Assembly (NCBI RefSeq): GCF_007754155.1
Contig: NZ_CP037423.1
Location: 806,001-870,000 of the forward strand
Source: Stieleria neptunia
GTDB taxonomy: Bacteria > Planctomycetota > Planctomycetia > Pirellulales > Pirellulaceae
Reading direction: 5' to 3'
Length of the DNA stretch: 64,000 nucleotides
Part shown: in pieces, positions 51,654-61,300 of the stretch
Position numbering within the stretch: position 1 is the stretch's first letter
Layout of the letters: every line of letters starts with the position of its first letter
The notes under the pieces: model-generated
What the model was told of the DNA's origin: nothing
Database searches by the model: none
Seen by the model: only the letters and a program-made list of their open reading frames with translations
Translations under genes and position numbers: made by a program

Positions 51654-53870
51654 ATGACGCGACATCTCGCAATCTTTATTTCTCTCGTTCTCTTGCCATT
51701 GCTGGGCGGAATCGCACCCGCGGTGGCTCAGGACAAAACGTTTCAAACGCTTTTCGACGGCAGCAGCCTGGACGGCTGGAAACACAGCGGGAACTGGGTC
51801 ATCGAAGACGGGGTGATCACGCGAACCGGCAAGGGCGGATCGCTGGTCTACAACGCCGCCAAAGTCCCCGACGATTTCGAACTGCGCTTTGAATGGAAGG
51901 TCGCCGCGGGCAGCAACAGCGGCGTCTACTATCGTCCCGGCCAATACGAATACCAGATTCTGGATAATTCGAAACATAGGGATGGCAAGAACCCGCGCAC
52001 CAGCGCCGCCTCGTTGTACTTCTGCATGCAACCGTCGGCCGACAAAACACGTCCGGTGGGCCAGTGGAACGAAGCCCGCGTTGTCTGCAAGGGTTCCGTC
52101 ATCCAACATTGGCTTAACGGCACAAAGGTCATCGACTTTGATTACAACGATCCCAAATGGGCCTTCAACGTCGACATGCTGAAACAGCGCGGCGGTGACG
52201 TGGCCAGCCGTGGCGGACAACTGAGTCTGCAAGATCACGGTGATCCGGTCTGGTACCGCAACATCCGCATCCGCAGCATCCCCGCGGGTGAAGACATCGG
52301 ACACAGCGAAGTCACGCCCGAAACAATTGCCCCGGACGTCCTCAAAGCCGAAGCCGAGAAACTGGCCGGCATCGTCGCGCGGCGAACTGCCGCTCAAAAG
52401 AAAGCGGCAGCGAACAAAGCGGCTCAATCAAAGACCAAGAATCGCCCCAACATTTTGTTCATCTTGGCCGACGATCAATCGCCCTTTGATTTGCAGATCT
52501 ACAACAAGCGATCCAAACTGGAAACACCCCACTTGGATCGATTGGCCGCCGACGGCATCGTCTTGGATAACGCCCACCACATGGGGTCCTGGTCCGGTGC
52601 GGTGTGCACGCCGTCGCGTCACATGATCATGAGCGGTCGCAGTGTCTGGCACCTGCCCAATCGTGGACGGAACAAACAAAACCCCAACGCCGACAACGCG
52701 GCACTGGTGCCGCCCGATCTGCCCAATCACACGATGGCTGCCGTATTTAATCGCGCGGGCTACGACACGATGCGAACATGCAAACGAGGCAACAGCTACG
52801 ACGCGGCCAACCAGCTGTTTACGATCGTTCACGAAGCGACCAAACGCGGCGGAACGCATGAAACCGGCAGCGCCTGGCACGCCGATCGCGTCCTGGATTA
52901 CCTCGGCCAGCGTGAAGCGTCAAACGACACCGATCCGTTCTTGATCTACTTCGGTTTTTCGCATCCCCACGACACGCGTGACGGAACATCAGAACTGAAC
53001 GCGAAATATGGCGCCGTCAATCACAAAGACAAAGATTCGCTGCCGCCGGCCAACCCCAAACAACCCCAACTGCCGGTCAACTACTTGCCCGAACACCCGT
53101 TTCATCACGGTCATCCGGGCTTACGCGACGAAGAAAAAGTCAGCGGAGTCTGGACGCGGCGCGACGAACGAACGATTCGAAACGAGCTGGGACGCGAATT
53201 CGCTTGCGGTGAAAATATCGATGACCAGATCGGTCGCGTGCTCGACAAACTCGAAAAGCTCGGCGAACTCGACAACACCTACATCTTCTACACCGCCGAC
53301 CACGGCATGGCGATCGGTCGCCACGGTTTGCAAGGAAAACAAAACCTTTACGAACACACCTGGCGTGTTCCGTTCATCGCAAGCGGGCCCGGGATTCCGC
53401 AGGGGATTCGGGCGCCCGGAAACATCTACTTGATGGATGTCCTGGCAACGATCTGCGACTTGACCGGCATCGATGCCCCCGAAACGAACGAAGGGATCAG
53501 TTTTGCCCCCGTCTTGTTCGGCAAGCAGCAAGTCGTCCGCGACACATTGTTCGGCGTCTATTGTGGCGGTACCAAGCCGGGCATGCGATGCGTCAAACAG
53601 GGCGATTGGAAGCTGATCAAGTACGATGTCTTGGACGGCAAGGTCCGCGAGACACAGCTGTTCAATCTGGCCGATAATCCGCACGAGTTTCTGGGACAAC
53701 ATCACGACGCATCGCTCAATGCCCTGGTCGGCACGACGCCCACGCCCGGCCAGGTCAACTTGGCCGACGACCCGAAGTACAAGGGTCAACGGATCAAGAT
53801 GGAAAAACTGTTGCTCGATGAGATGCGTCGCCTGGACGACCCCTACCGTCTCTGGGATCAGCCGCAATAG
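51654..53870 (+). CDS. DUF1080 (3-keto-disaccharide hydrolase)-sulfatase fusion
   Basis: 738 residues from ATG 51654, preceded by a GGGAG signal eight bases upstream; an ATG at 51639 would add five residues. Signal peptide about 1-26 (MTRHLAIFISLVLLPLLGGI). Residues about 28-230 are a DUF1080 / 3-keto-disaccharide hydrolase domain (TLFDGSSLDGWKHSGNWVIE, then NSGVYYRPG, YEYQILDNSKH). A Lys/Ala-rich linker (about 235-262) joins it to a family S1 sulfatase (RPNILFILADDQSPFDLQIY, formylglycine motif C318-T-P-S-R322, later YTADHGMAIGRHG). Both are enzymes commonly encoded near each other in planctomycetes. Fusion in one chain implies consecutive action on one glycan. Confidence 0.9.
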   Translation: MTRHLAIFISLVLLPLLGGIAPAVAQDKTFQTLFDGSSLDGWKHSGNWVIEDGVITRTGKGGSLVYNAAKVPDDFELRFEWKVAAGSNSGVYYRPGQYEYQILDNSKHRDGKNPRTSAASLYFCMQPSADKTRPVGQWNEARVVCKGSVIQHWLNGTKVIDFDYNDPKWAFNVDMLKQRGGDVASRGGQLSLQDHGDPVWYRNIRIRSIPAGEDIGHSEVTPETIAPDVLKAEAEKLAGIVARRTAAQKKAAANKAAQSKTKNRPNILFILADDQSPFDLQIYNKRSKLETPHLDRLAADGIVLDNAHHMGSWSGAVCTPSRHMIMSGRSVWHLPNRGRNKQNPNADNAALVPPDLPNHTMAAVFNRAGYDTMRTCKRGNSYDAANQLFTIVHEATKRGGTHETGSAWHADRVLDYLGQREASNDTDPFLIYFGFSHPHDTRDGTSELNAKYGAVNHKDKDSLPPANPKQPQLPVNYLPEHPFHHGHPGLRDEEKVSGVWTRRDERTIRNELGREFACGENIDDQIGRVLDKLEKLGELDNTYIFYTADHGMAIGRHGLQGKQNLYEHTWRVPFIASGPGIPQGIRAPGNIYLMDVLATICDLTGIDAPETNEGISFAPVLFGKQQVVRDTLFGVYCGGTKPGMRCVKQGDWKLIKYDVLDGKVRETQLFNLADNPHEFLGQHHDASLNALVGTTPTPGQVNLADDPKYKGQRIKMEKLLLDEMRRLDDPYRLWDQPQ

Positions 53871-53913
53871 GTTGCCCGGCCGCATGCTCCAGACCTCACC
53901 CTGCCGCGATGGA

Positions 53914-53977
53914 GGTCGTGCAATTCAAGTCACCCTCCTGGCAGGAGGGTCGACCGCAGCGAGGGGAGGTCGAGCGG
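53914..53977. repeat. Family D repeat, short copy
   Basis: GTCGTGCAATTCAAGTCACC and then a CCTGGCAGG block and GTCGACCGCAGCGAGGGG; matches 11385-11451 with small gaps. It lies in the gap between the DUF1080-sulfatase and the sialidase. Confidence 0.75.
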
Positions 53978-54115
53978 TGAATCTTGGATCGACCGGTAGG
54001 GCATGCTGTGCATGCCTTTGAGCCTGTGTATGCCCACGAGTGCCCTAACCAGGAAGAAACGACATCAATTTCCCAAACACCAACACGCCCGAACGAACGA
54101 ATTCAACCATCCAAC

Positions 54116-55348
54116 ATGAACAACCACATCGATTCAAAACCCTACTTGATCCCTCTGCTGTTGATCGCGGGCAGTTTCCTTGCGAAACCCGCGGTCGCCG
54201 AGCAGCCCGCGTTGACCGACACCGGTTTTCCGGTCGCCAGTGTGTTTGTCGGCGGCCAAGACGGTTACAAAATCTATCGCATCCCGGCGGTCATTCGTGC
54301 GGCCAACGATGACCTGCTGGCGTTTTGCGAAGCACGCCAGGGCGGCGATGCCAGCGAGATCGATCTGGTGATGAAACGTTCCGCCGACGGCGGTAAGACG
54401 TGGAGCCCGCTGCAGGTCGTCCAAAAGAACAGTGACTTTCGCGATCTGGTCGCCGAGGACGTGAATGAAATCACGATCGGCAATCCCGCCCCCGTCGTCG
54501 ACCTGCTTGACCCGGACCATCCGGGACGCATTTGGATGCCGTTTACGCTCGAGAACGATCGCGTGTTCGTGATTTCCAGCGATGACCACGGCGCAAGTTG
54601 GTCCCCGCGGCGGGAGATCACCCAGGACGTCAAGAAAGAAGCTTGGGGCTGGTACGCGACCGGCCCGGTGCATTCGATTCAAATCCGGCGCGGCCCCCAT
54701 CGCGGACGATTGGTCATCCCGACGGACCATCGGCTCGGGGAAGACGGTCGGGACGGCGGCGATTTGGGGGCTCACGTGGTGATCAGCGACGATCACGGGC
54801 AGACGTGGCGACTGGGCGCGGTCGACGAAACCTACAAAGACGGGATCGGCGCGAACGAAACCACCGTGGTCGAACTTGCCGACGGGACACTCTACTTCAA
54901 CACCCGCAACCAACTCGGCGGAAAACCGGGCACACGAGCCGAAGCATGGAGCCGCGACGGCGGTGATACCTTTGACTCGCGCGATCCACAGTGGAAAGCC
55001 TTTCGCCCATCGCCCGCGGTACTCGATCCGCCCGTCGTGCAATGTTCCCTGCTTGCAGCCTCCGACAACCTGATCGTGTTCTCAGGCCCCGACCAAAACG
55101 GCCCCAGCGGCCCGGGACGCAGCGACTTGCGTCTTCGCTATTCGACCGACCAAGCCCGATCGTGGCAGGACGGACCACTGATTCACACCGGCCCCGCCGC
55201 CTACAGCGACCTGGTGTTGATCAACGACGACGCGGTCGGCGTCTTGTTCGAAAACGGTGATGCGTCAGGAAAAAGTGCCTACCAACGCATCAGCTTCGCC
55301 CGGGTCAGCATGACAAAGATTCGAGCTGCCAGTGGAAACGGGCGGTAG
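54116..55348 (+). CDS. Exo-alpha-sialidase (GH33-like)
   Basis: 410 residues from ATG 54116. Signal peptide about 1-28 (MNNHIDSKPYLIPLLLIAGS…VAEQ). The sialidase hallmark YRIP (54-57, Arg55) and EAR (72-74) are present. Asp boxes: SADGGKTW (89-96), SSDDHGASW, SDDHGQTW and STDQARSW. This is the six-bladed propeller of the GH33 / BNR family. GH33 enzymes cut terminal sialic acid from glycans. The gene follows the DUF1080-sulfatase by about 245 bp in the same direction and is convergent with the TonB receptor, whose likely role is oligosaccharide uptake. Substrate specificity is inferred. Confidence 0.85.
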   Translation: MNNHIDSKPYLIPLLLIAGSFLAKPAVAEQPALTDTGFPVASVFVGGQDGYKIYRIPAVIRAANDDLLAFCEARQGGDASEIDLVMKRSADGGKTWSPLQVVQKNSDFRDLVAEDVNEITIGNPAPVVDLLDPDHPGRIWMPFTLENDRVFVISSDDHGASWSPRREITQDVKKEAWGWYATGPVHSIQIRRGPHRGRLVIPTDHRLGEDGRDGGDLGAHVVISDDHGQTWRLGAVDETYKDGIGANETTVVELADGTLYFNTRNQLGGKPGTRAEAWSRDGGDTFDSRDPQWKAFRPSPAVLDPPVVQCSLLAASDNLIVFSGPDQNGPSGPGRSDLRLRYSTDQARSWQDGPLIHTGPAAYSDLVLINDDAVGVLFENGDASGKSAYQRISFARVSMTKIRAASGNGR

Positions 55349-55417
55349 CCTCGCTGGACAGCGCCATATTGAAATGAAATTGGCGTATTTTGTGCTGTCA
55401 CCTCTCCCTCGGCGATG

Positions 55418-55500
55418 TCGTGCAGTTTTCAAGTCGTTGACAACAAAGGGTTTTTATCACTCTCCCCCTGGGGGAGTCGAGCGTCAGCGAGGAGAGGGTT
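55418..55500. repeat. Family D-related repeat in sialidase/TonB gap
   Basis: GTCGTGCAGTTTTCAAGTCG, GTTGACAACAAAGGGTTTTT and CTCCCCCTGGGGGAG; related to 11300-11451. It is followed directly by family C at 55542-55564. Confidence 0.7.
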
Positions 55501-55541
55501 TTCCTTGGGGCTCGGGCCTTGCCCATCAAGGTTGTCGTCAT

Positions 55542-55564
55542 CGCAAGCTGGAAGCTTACGCCAC
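55542..55564. repeat. Repeat family C, copy 2
   Basis: CGCAAGCTGGAAGCTTACGC and CAC. It touches the stop codon of the TonB receptor gene (TAA on the minus strand at 55567-55565). Confidence 0.75.
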
Positions 55565-58267
55565 TTAGTAGGTCAGGTCGGCACCGACGTAGAAGTTGAT
55601 TCCGGGTTGGTACACCGACACACCCGTCAGCGAGCGAAAATCGAGATGCTCGCGGAAGGTCTTGTCGGTGAAGTTTTCGATGCCGAACGCGAGCAACAGG
55701 TTATCATTGAAACGGGGACGGTACGTTCCACGAACATCGTAAACGGTGAAGCCGGGCGTTGCGTTTTCGAGCAAGCTTGTCGCGACGCGATCCTGGTCAT
55801 CAACAATCCGAGCCGCCAGTTCGACGTTCCAGTTCGGATCGGCTGTCGCATCCCGCAACCGAAAGCCGATGCGAGTTTCCAAGGGCGAAATGCCCGGCAA
55901 CGGTTCGGAATCTCCTCCCGTGATGCCACTGAAAAAACCGCGTGCTAAACCGGGGACCTTGGTCGACGCGGAGCCCTGTGCGCCGTTGGTCGTTGCAAAG
56001 TCGCCGTTTCGTGTGCGATCCCGTCCGTCGACATATCGCATCGTCACAAACGGGCTCAAGCGTTCTTGGGGAAGCAATTCCAGGAACGACTCGAAACCAG
56101 CCAACGTCGCAAGGCTCGTATTGACGTATCGCAAGCTGACCTGCTGGACGTCGCCGCTAGGCGGGCCGGCCGTGACTTGCGTGTTTTCAAAGGTGATGTA
56201 ATCGAATGCCCAGCCATAGAACCCGCGCGTTCCGCAGCGCAGGTAGTCGCCATCGAAGTCAAGGCTCAAATCTGCCTGCAGCATTTTCTCTTGCTTCAGG
56301 GTCGGATCCCCCGTGACATTGTTCAGGCCGTTCTGCAACAGCAACAGAAAGGGCTGGGCGGCATAGAGTTCTGTCAACGTCGGCGCACGTTGTCCGAATC
56401 CCAGCGAGGCAGACGTCGTCAAGGCTTCATTGTGTTCTCGCGTCAACGAGCCATACAGGCTCCACATCACCCGATCCGTCTGCGAAATCGACGTTCCTAC
56501 GATTTCTTCGTAGGAAGCGGGGAACGCGTCGAGCCCGACTTCGCGAAGTCCAGCGGGATCGGCCGTGATATCGGTCTGGACGTAGTCGACACGGGCACCG
56601 GCCTTGAACGTGTAGCAATCCAGTAGCCGCTCGTTGTACTCGGCAAACAGACCCGGGTTGGCGGCGAACGACTTGGGGATCGGCGAGTTGCGATCCGTCA
56701 CGGGGAACGGAAATCCGAGGGTGACCGCATCCGAAATCTCATTCAGTTCTTGTTTCACGAAACGAAGGTCGTGACCCACCGTCCAACTGACGTCGTCGCC
56801 TGCTTCGCCCCAAGTCCGACCGCGTCGATAACCGGTGGACATCGAATCCACATCCGTGAAACCGATGTATCGAATTCGATTGAGAAAGGGGAATTGCGGA
56901 CGTTTGGCGATGTTCTGTGCGTTGCCTTCGAAACGCGTGCGGTTGTACCAGACTTCGGTCTCAACCCGATCACCGATCTCAGGATTCGCATCGATGTAGG
57001 CGACCTCGTATCCATCGGTCACCAGGTAATCGATGTCGAACACATAGCCTGGAAATTCGACATCCGTCTGGTCCAGACGCAGCAACGAGAACTCGATGGA
57101 TCGGTCGTCACCTAAATCGCGTCCCAGCGCGACGGTAAACTCCCGCGATTCATAGCTCGACGGAACACTGCTTCCGTCGCCGTCTTCGTAATCGCTGCCG
57201 TAACGATGCGAATAATTGCCGCGCATTCCCCAATCTTCACCGCCGGCCCACAGGCTTTGCTGGGCGAGCCACTGATTGCCGTTGCTTTGGTGATCAAAAC
57301 TCGTCTGTCCGTGGAGTTCATTCCCGCCGGCAAAACGAGGCGATTGAAGCAATTCGAAATCAACGAAATGAAACCCGGGACCGTACACGCTGCTGTATGG
57401 CCCGGGGATGATGATCACGTCGTTGACCAGCCGTGAATCGATCTTGCTGAGCGCCGTGTCCAGATCTTCTCGCGCCGGCACCCAGTGTGATCCCGATGCC
57501 GCCAGTGCCCCGACGCGAGAGCTGCGCACACGGGTATCGTTCACAATCGGTGTCCGCCGCTGAGTCTTCACGCTCAGCCCGCCAGGCGATTTCCGCAGCA
57601 GACTGCCGAGATCCGTTGAAACCACCGACGATGCTTCCCGACCACGCACGATATCTGTACTGAAACTCGCGACACCCAGACGCGCTTGTCGCAAGACGCT
57701 GCGATCCAGGCTGGAACGACCAAAAAGTTGAGTCGTCAGGCTGGTCGCCGGATCGGTCTGCGCCACAGGTTCCTGAACCGAGACAACAGGTGTTCCGAAC
57801 GGCGTCGGCTGCAACATCGTCGTCTGGCGAAGTGGAGACGTTTCACGGCGAAACCGATCCGCTTCCCGATCCAGATCATCGTTCGGAATGGCGAAACGAA
57901 TCGCGTCAGCCGACGGAGCTTCGCCCACGTTGTCTGGCCCGAGCTCTCGGCCGGAAAGGAAACGCTGTGAAGCATTTTTTAGCGGTAGGGCGCGAGCCCT
58001 CCGGTGTTTTGGTAACGATGGTGAACCGGAGGGCTTGCGCCCTGCCGCTAAAACCTCGTCAAACACAGGGGAAAAATGCTTCACAGTGTTGTCGGAAAGG
58101 GTCGCCGACACCCCCGGATTCTCATCCGGATCCGACGCCACACGCGACGGGAGTTCGGTGACTTCTAAGAATTCTTGGGCGCAGACCGCATGCCCCGACG
58201 CAAACAAACCGATCCAAGTTGACGCGAGGATGCCCGTGCATAGGATTCGGCGGCAAGAAATCGACAC
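55565..58267 (-). CDS. TonB-dependent outer-membrane receptor with repeat-derived insertion
   Basis: 900 residues. Signal peptide about 1-30. Residues about 60-103 are encoded by the palindromic repeat (57961-58090) and are probably not part of the ancestral protein. The plug domain lies at about 215-320 (SSVVSTDLGSLLRKSPGGLS and VNDVIIIPGPYSSVYGPGF), followed by a large beta-barrel. The barrel's end (IRNFTDKTFREHLDFRSLTG-type with FYVGADLTY) has the final aromatic residue typical of outer-membrane proteins. The receptor brings a ligand (metal complex or oligosaccharide) through the outer membrane using TonB energy. It is convergent with the sialidase. Confidence 0.86.
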   Translation of the reverse strand: MSISCRRILCTGILASTWIGLFASGHAVCAQEFLEVTELPSRVASDPDENPGVSATLSDNTVKHFSPVFDEVLAAGRKPSGSPSLPKHRRARALPLKNASQRFLSGRELGPDNVGEAPSADAIRFAIPNDDLDREADRFRRETSPLRQTTMLQPTPFGTPVVSVQEPVAQTDPATSLTTQLFGRSSLDRSVLRQARLGVASFSTDIVRGREASSVVSTDLGSLLRKSPGGLSVKTQRRTPIVNDTRVRSSRVGALAASGSHWVPAREDLDTALSKIDSRLVNDVIIIPGPYSSVYGPGFHFVDFELLQSPRFAGGNELHGQTSFDHQSNGNQWLAQQSLWAGGEDWGMRGNYSHRYGSDYEDGDGSSVPSSYESREFTVALGRDLGDDRSIEFSLLRLDQTDVEFPGYVFDIDYLVTDGYEVAYIDANPEIGDRVETEVWYNRTRFEGNAQNIAKRPQFPFLNRIRYIGFTDVDSMSTGYRRGRTWGEAGDDVSWTVGHDLRFVKQELNEISDAVTLGFPFPVTDRNSPIPKSFAANPGLFAEYNERLLDCYTFKAGARVDYVQTDITADPAGLREVGLDAFPASYEEIVGTSISQTDRVMWSLYGSLTREHNEALTTSASLGFGQRAPTLTELYAAQPFLLLLQNGLNNVTGDPTLKQEKMLQADLSLDFDGDYLRCGTRGFYGWAFDYITFENTQVTAGPPSGDVQQVSLRYVNTSLATLAGFESFLELLPQERLSPFVTMRYVDGRDRTRNGDFATTNGAQGSASTKVPGLARGFFSGITGGDSEPLPGISPLETRIGFRLRDATADPNWNVELAARIVDDQDRVATSLLENATPGFTVYDVRGTYRPRFNDNLLLAFGIENFTDKTFREHLDFRSLTGVSVYQPGINFYVGADLTY
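57961..58090. repeat. In-frame copy of palindromic repeat family F inside TonB receptor gene
   Basis: Ends AACGCTGTGAAGCATTTTT and AAAAATGCTTCACAGTGTT pair at 18 of 19. Inside, AGCGGTAGGGCGCGAGCCCT pairs with AGGGCTTGCGCCCTGCCGCT; the right arm has about 18 unpaired extra bases (58053-58071). The 50 bases at 58035-58084 match intergenic DNA at 33608-33657. Confidence 0.85.
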
Positions 58268-58382
58268 GGTATCTTCTCAAAGGGCACAGCGGGATTGCCT
58301 GCACTCACAGGCCAGCACTGTCCCTTAATCGGCCATCTTCGCCCCCCCGGCAAAATCAATGCGACCGATCGTCAAAGTCCGC

Positions 58383-61300
58383 CTAGTCTTCCATCCCCGC
58401 ACGTACGATCTGCCGCAGTCGAAGGATCTCTGGTTCAAACGGTTGATGTTCCATTCGCCACGTCTCTGCATCGTCGAAAGCTTGCTTCGCTTTGTCCGTG
58501 TTGCCGGCCAGTTGTTCAGCCATCGCGAGCACGTAAAGATCTCGATCCACCCAGTGTCCGCGGAGCGTCTTGCATCTCTGCAGCGATTTGATCGCTGCAT
58601 CGGCTTCTCCCTCAAGCGCGGCCGCCAAGGCAAGCGTCGTGAGATACCGCGGGTTTTCCGGAGCGAGTTTCACGGCCTGTTTGGCATAGCGGCGCGCCTC
58701 AGCAGGATCAGTGATGGAATCCGTGGGGCATGTCGCCAGCAACCACGCCAGACTGTCGGCATCGCTCGCAGTCCCTTCACCATCGATGCCGATCCAAAGG
58801 TCTCGGGCGATTCCGAACTGTGACTCGGCGTCGAGATCATTTTGATCGGCGAGCATCAAACCGGCACGATAATGTGTATGGGCAAGTGCATTGACGAGCC
58901 TGGGAACCTCGCCTTGAATCCCGATCAGCGACTCCAGCCTCTTGATCGCTTCGTCGAACTTTTGCCTCGAAAGCTCCGTTTGATCCAGCCGCTGATAGGC
59001 TTGAGCCAAATGGCTTTGAGCGATCGCCAGTTGTTCGAACAAGCGTATCACTTCGTCGTCGGATGTCGCCGACTGGCTGAGTAGCAACAGGATATCTTGC
59101 GCAGTTCTCAACGCGTCGCCGGGATCTTCGTGCAAGTCCAAAAAGACCTGGCCCCGAGCGTCCTGGCAACTGGCCAACGCCTCGAGGATTCGCGACGACT
59201 GGCCGTAGGTGGTGACCAACTCGTCAAGCAACGTGAACGCTTCGGTCAACGTCAATTCGGCTTCCCGATTGCTCGCAGCTTCATGCTGGGCCAGTCCCAG
59301 GGCGGTCTGTGCGATGGCCAGGTTCAGAGCGTAACGGGGTAGATCGGGAAGCGAATTTCGCAGCGCCCGATAGAAGTCGATCGCCTGTGACAACGATTCA
59401 AACATGGCCGCGTCCAGGCCGCGGGTGCGAAAACTTGCGGCTTTGGAAACGTAGACCGACGCGAGCGCATTGAGATAATTGGGATGATCGGGTTGGGCGT
59501 CGACAAGTTGCTGCAATGCGTCCGCGCTTTGGTCAAAGAAAACCATCGCCTGATCGTGATCGCCCGCATCGCGATAGACCTGACCGAGCAGATCCCGTGC
59601 CGTGGCCCGACCGAGCTGGGTCGTTTCATCGGCTGCATCGCCAAGAAGGTCGTATTGGTCCAATCCATCGGTGAGGTACTCGATGGCACGCTCCGAATCC
59701 AGGCCAACGAACAACTTCCCGGCATTCACATACGCCGTCGCCAACAATCGTCTCGGCAATCGGTTTGACAACGGATCTTGGTTGGGATCGATGAGCCCGA
59801 CCAGTTGCTCGATCGCCGCCTGAAACTGTTGCTCGGCTTCGGGTATTTTCTTTTGCTCGGCATAAGCGTTGCCGATTCGGATTCGCACGTTGGCGTGTTC
59901 CGATTGAAATGGCACGGAGAGATTGTCGTCGTCTGGGGCGTCGCGGAAAATCTGCATCGCGGCGGCGTAGTGCTTTTCCGCCGCTTGGAAATCTTGCTGC
60001 ATCAGCGTCAGATCGCCAACCCTGACGATCGCCCGCCCGCGTTCGAGCGTCAGTTGGGGGTCGCGGCTTTCGCGTTGTGCCAGACGCTCGTAGTCTTCAA
60101 CGGCGCGCTCGAGCAATCGCTTCCGCACCGCACTTGTCCCGGGAAAAAATTCTAGCGCATCGGTACTTTGCACCAGCCACGTATCGATCGCATTTCTCGA
60201 TTCGCGGTAACGTTCAACCGCATCCTGTTTGAACTCGACGGCGTCGACCTTGGCCAAGCGTTCTTGTTCCTTGGCAAGCTGTTCTTGTTTGCGGGCTTGA
60301 TTCACCAGCAGCCCCGCGACGACGGAGATGGCGGTGATCATCAGCAACGCCATGGCCCCCGAGATCGTCCAGCTACGGTAACGGCGAATCAGTCGACCAG
60401 CGCGGTCAAGTACGTTTTCGTGGGGCACGTGGGCCAACACGGCTTCATCGTTCAGCCAACGATCAATGTCATCGGCCAACGCAATCGCCGTCGTGTAACG
60501 TTGTGACGGATCCATCGCCATCGACTTGTGACAGATCGATGCGAGCGCAGCGGGTGCCGACTTCGTCACATCACGCACGGATCGCGTCTTTCCCTGGCGA
60601 ACGTTGACGATGATGTCGACCGACGTCCTGCCGTCGATCGGATTTTCCCCCGTGACCAAATGGAACAACACGGCGCCCAAGCTGTAGATATCCGTCCGGC
60701 CGTCCAAATGATCGATTTTCCCGTAGGCTTGTTCGGGGCTCATGTACATCGGCGTCCCGACGACGGTGCCGTGGACCGTTTTCGACGATCCACTCCCTTG
60801 CACGTCGATTTTTGTCGGCTGGTCGTACTCCTCAACGGACGCGTGCTGGGGATCAAACAACTTGGCCAATCCCCAGTCGACGACCAGGGTTTCACCGTAG
60901 TCACCCAGCATGACATTGGCGGGCTTGATGTCGCGGTGGATCACGCCGTGTTCGTGCGCGAAATGAATCGCGTTGCAGGTTTCGATCAGTCGCCTCAACA
61001 GGGACCGAAACTCACGGGAAAAGAAGCTCGCGCTCGTCGGCGGTTGGTGGCGCTTGTGAAACTCACGAATCAGTTCGCGAAACGAACGGCCGTGAATGAA
61101 CCGCATCGCATAATACGGTTGTTCGTCGCTGTACCGACCGAGGCCGTAAACCGGAACGATCCCGGGATGCTCGAGCGCCCCCGTCACCTCCGCTTCGAAG
61201 ATGAATTTCTCCTGATAGCGGAGTTTATCGGAGTGTTCGGGAAGGATTTCTTTGAGGGCAACGACGCGGTTGAGTTCTTGGTCGCGGGCACGGAACACCG

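Noticed and set aside
55565..58267. TonB receptor gene as a pseudogene due to repeat insertion
   Set aside because: The frame is open from start to stop, and plug and barrel segments follow normally, so the insert seems tolerated.
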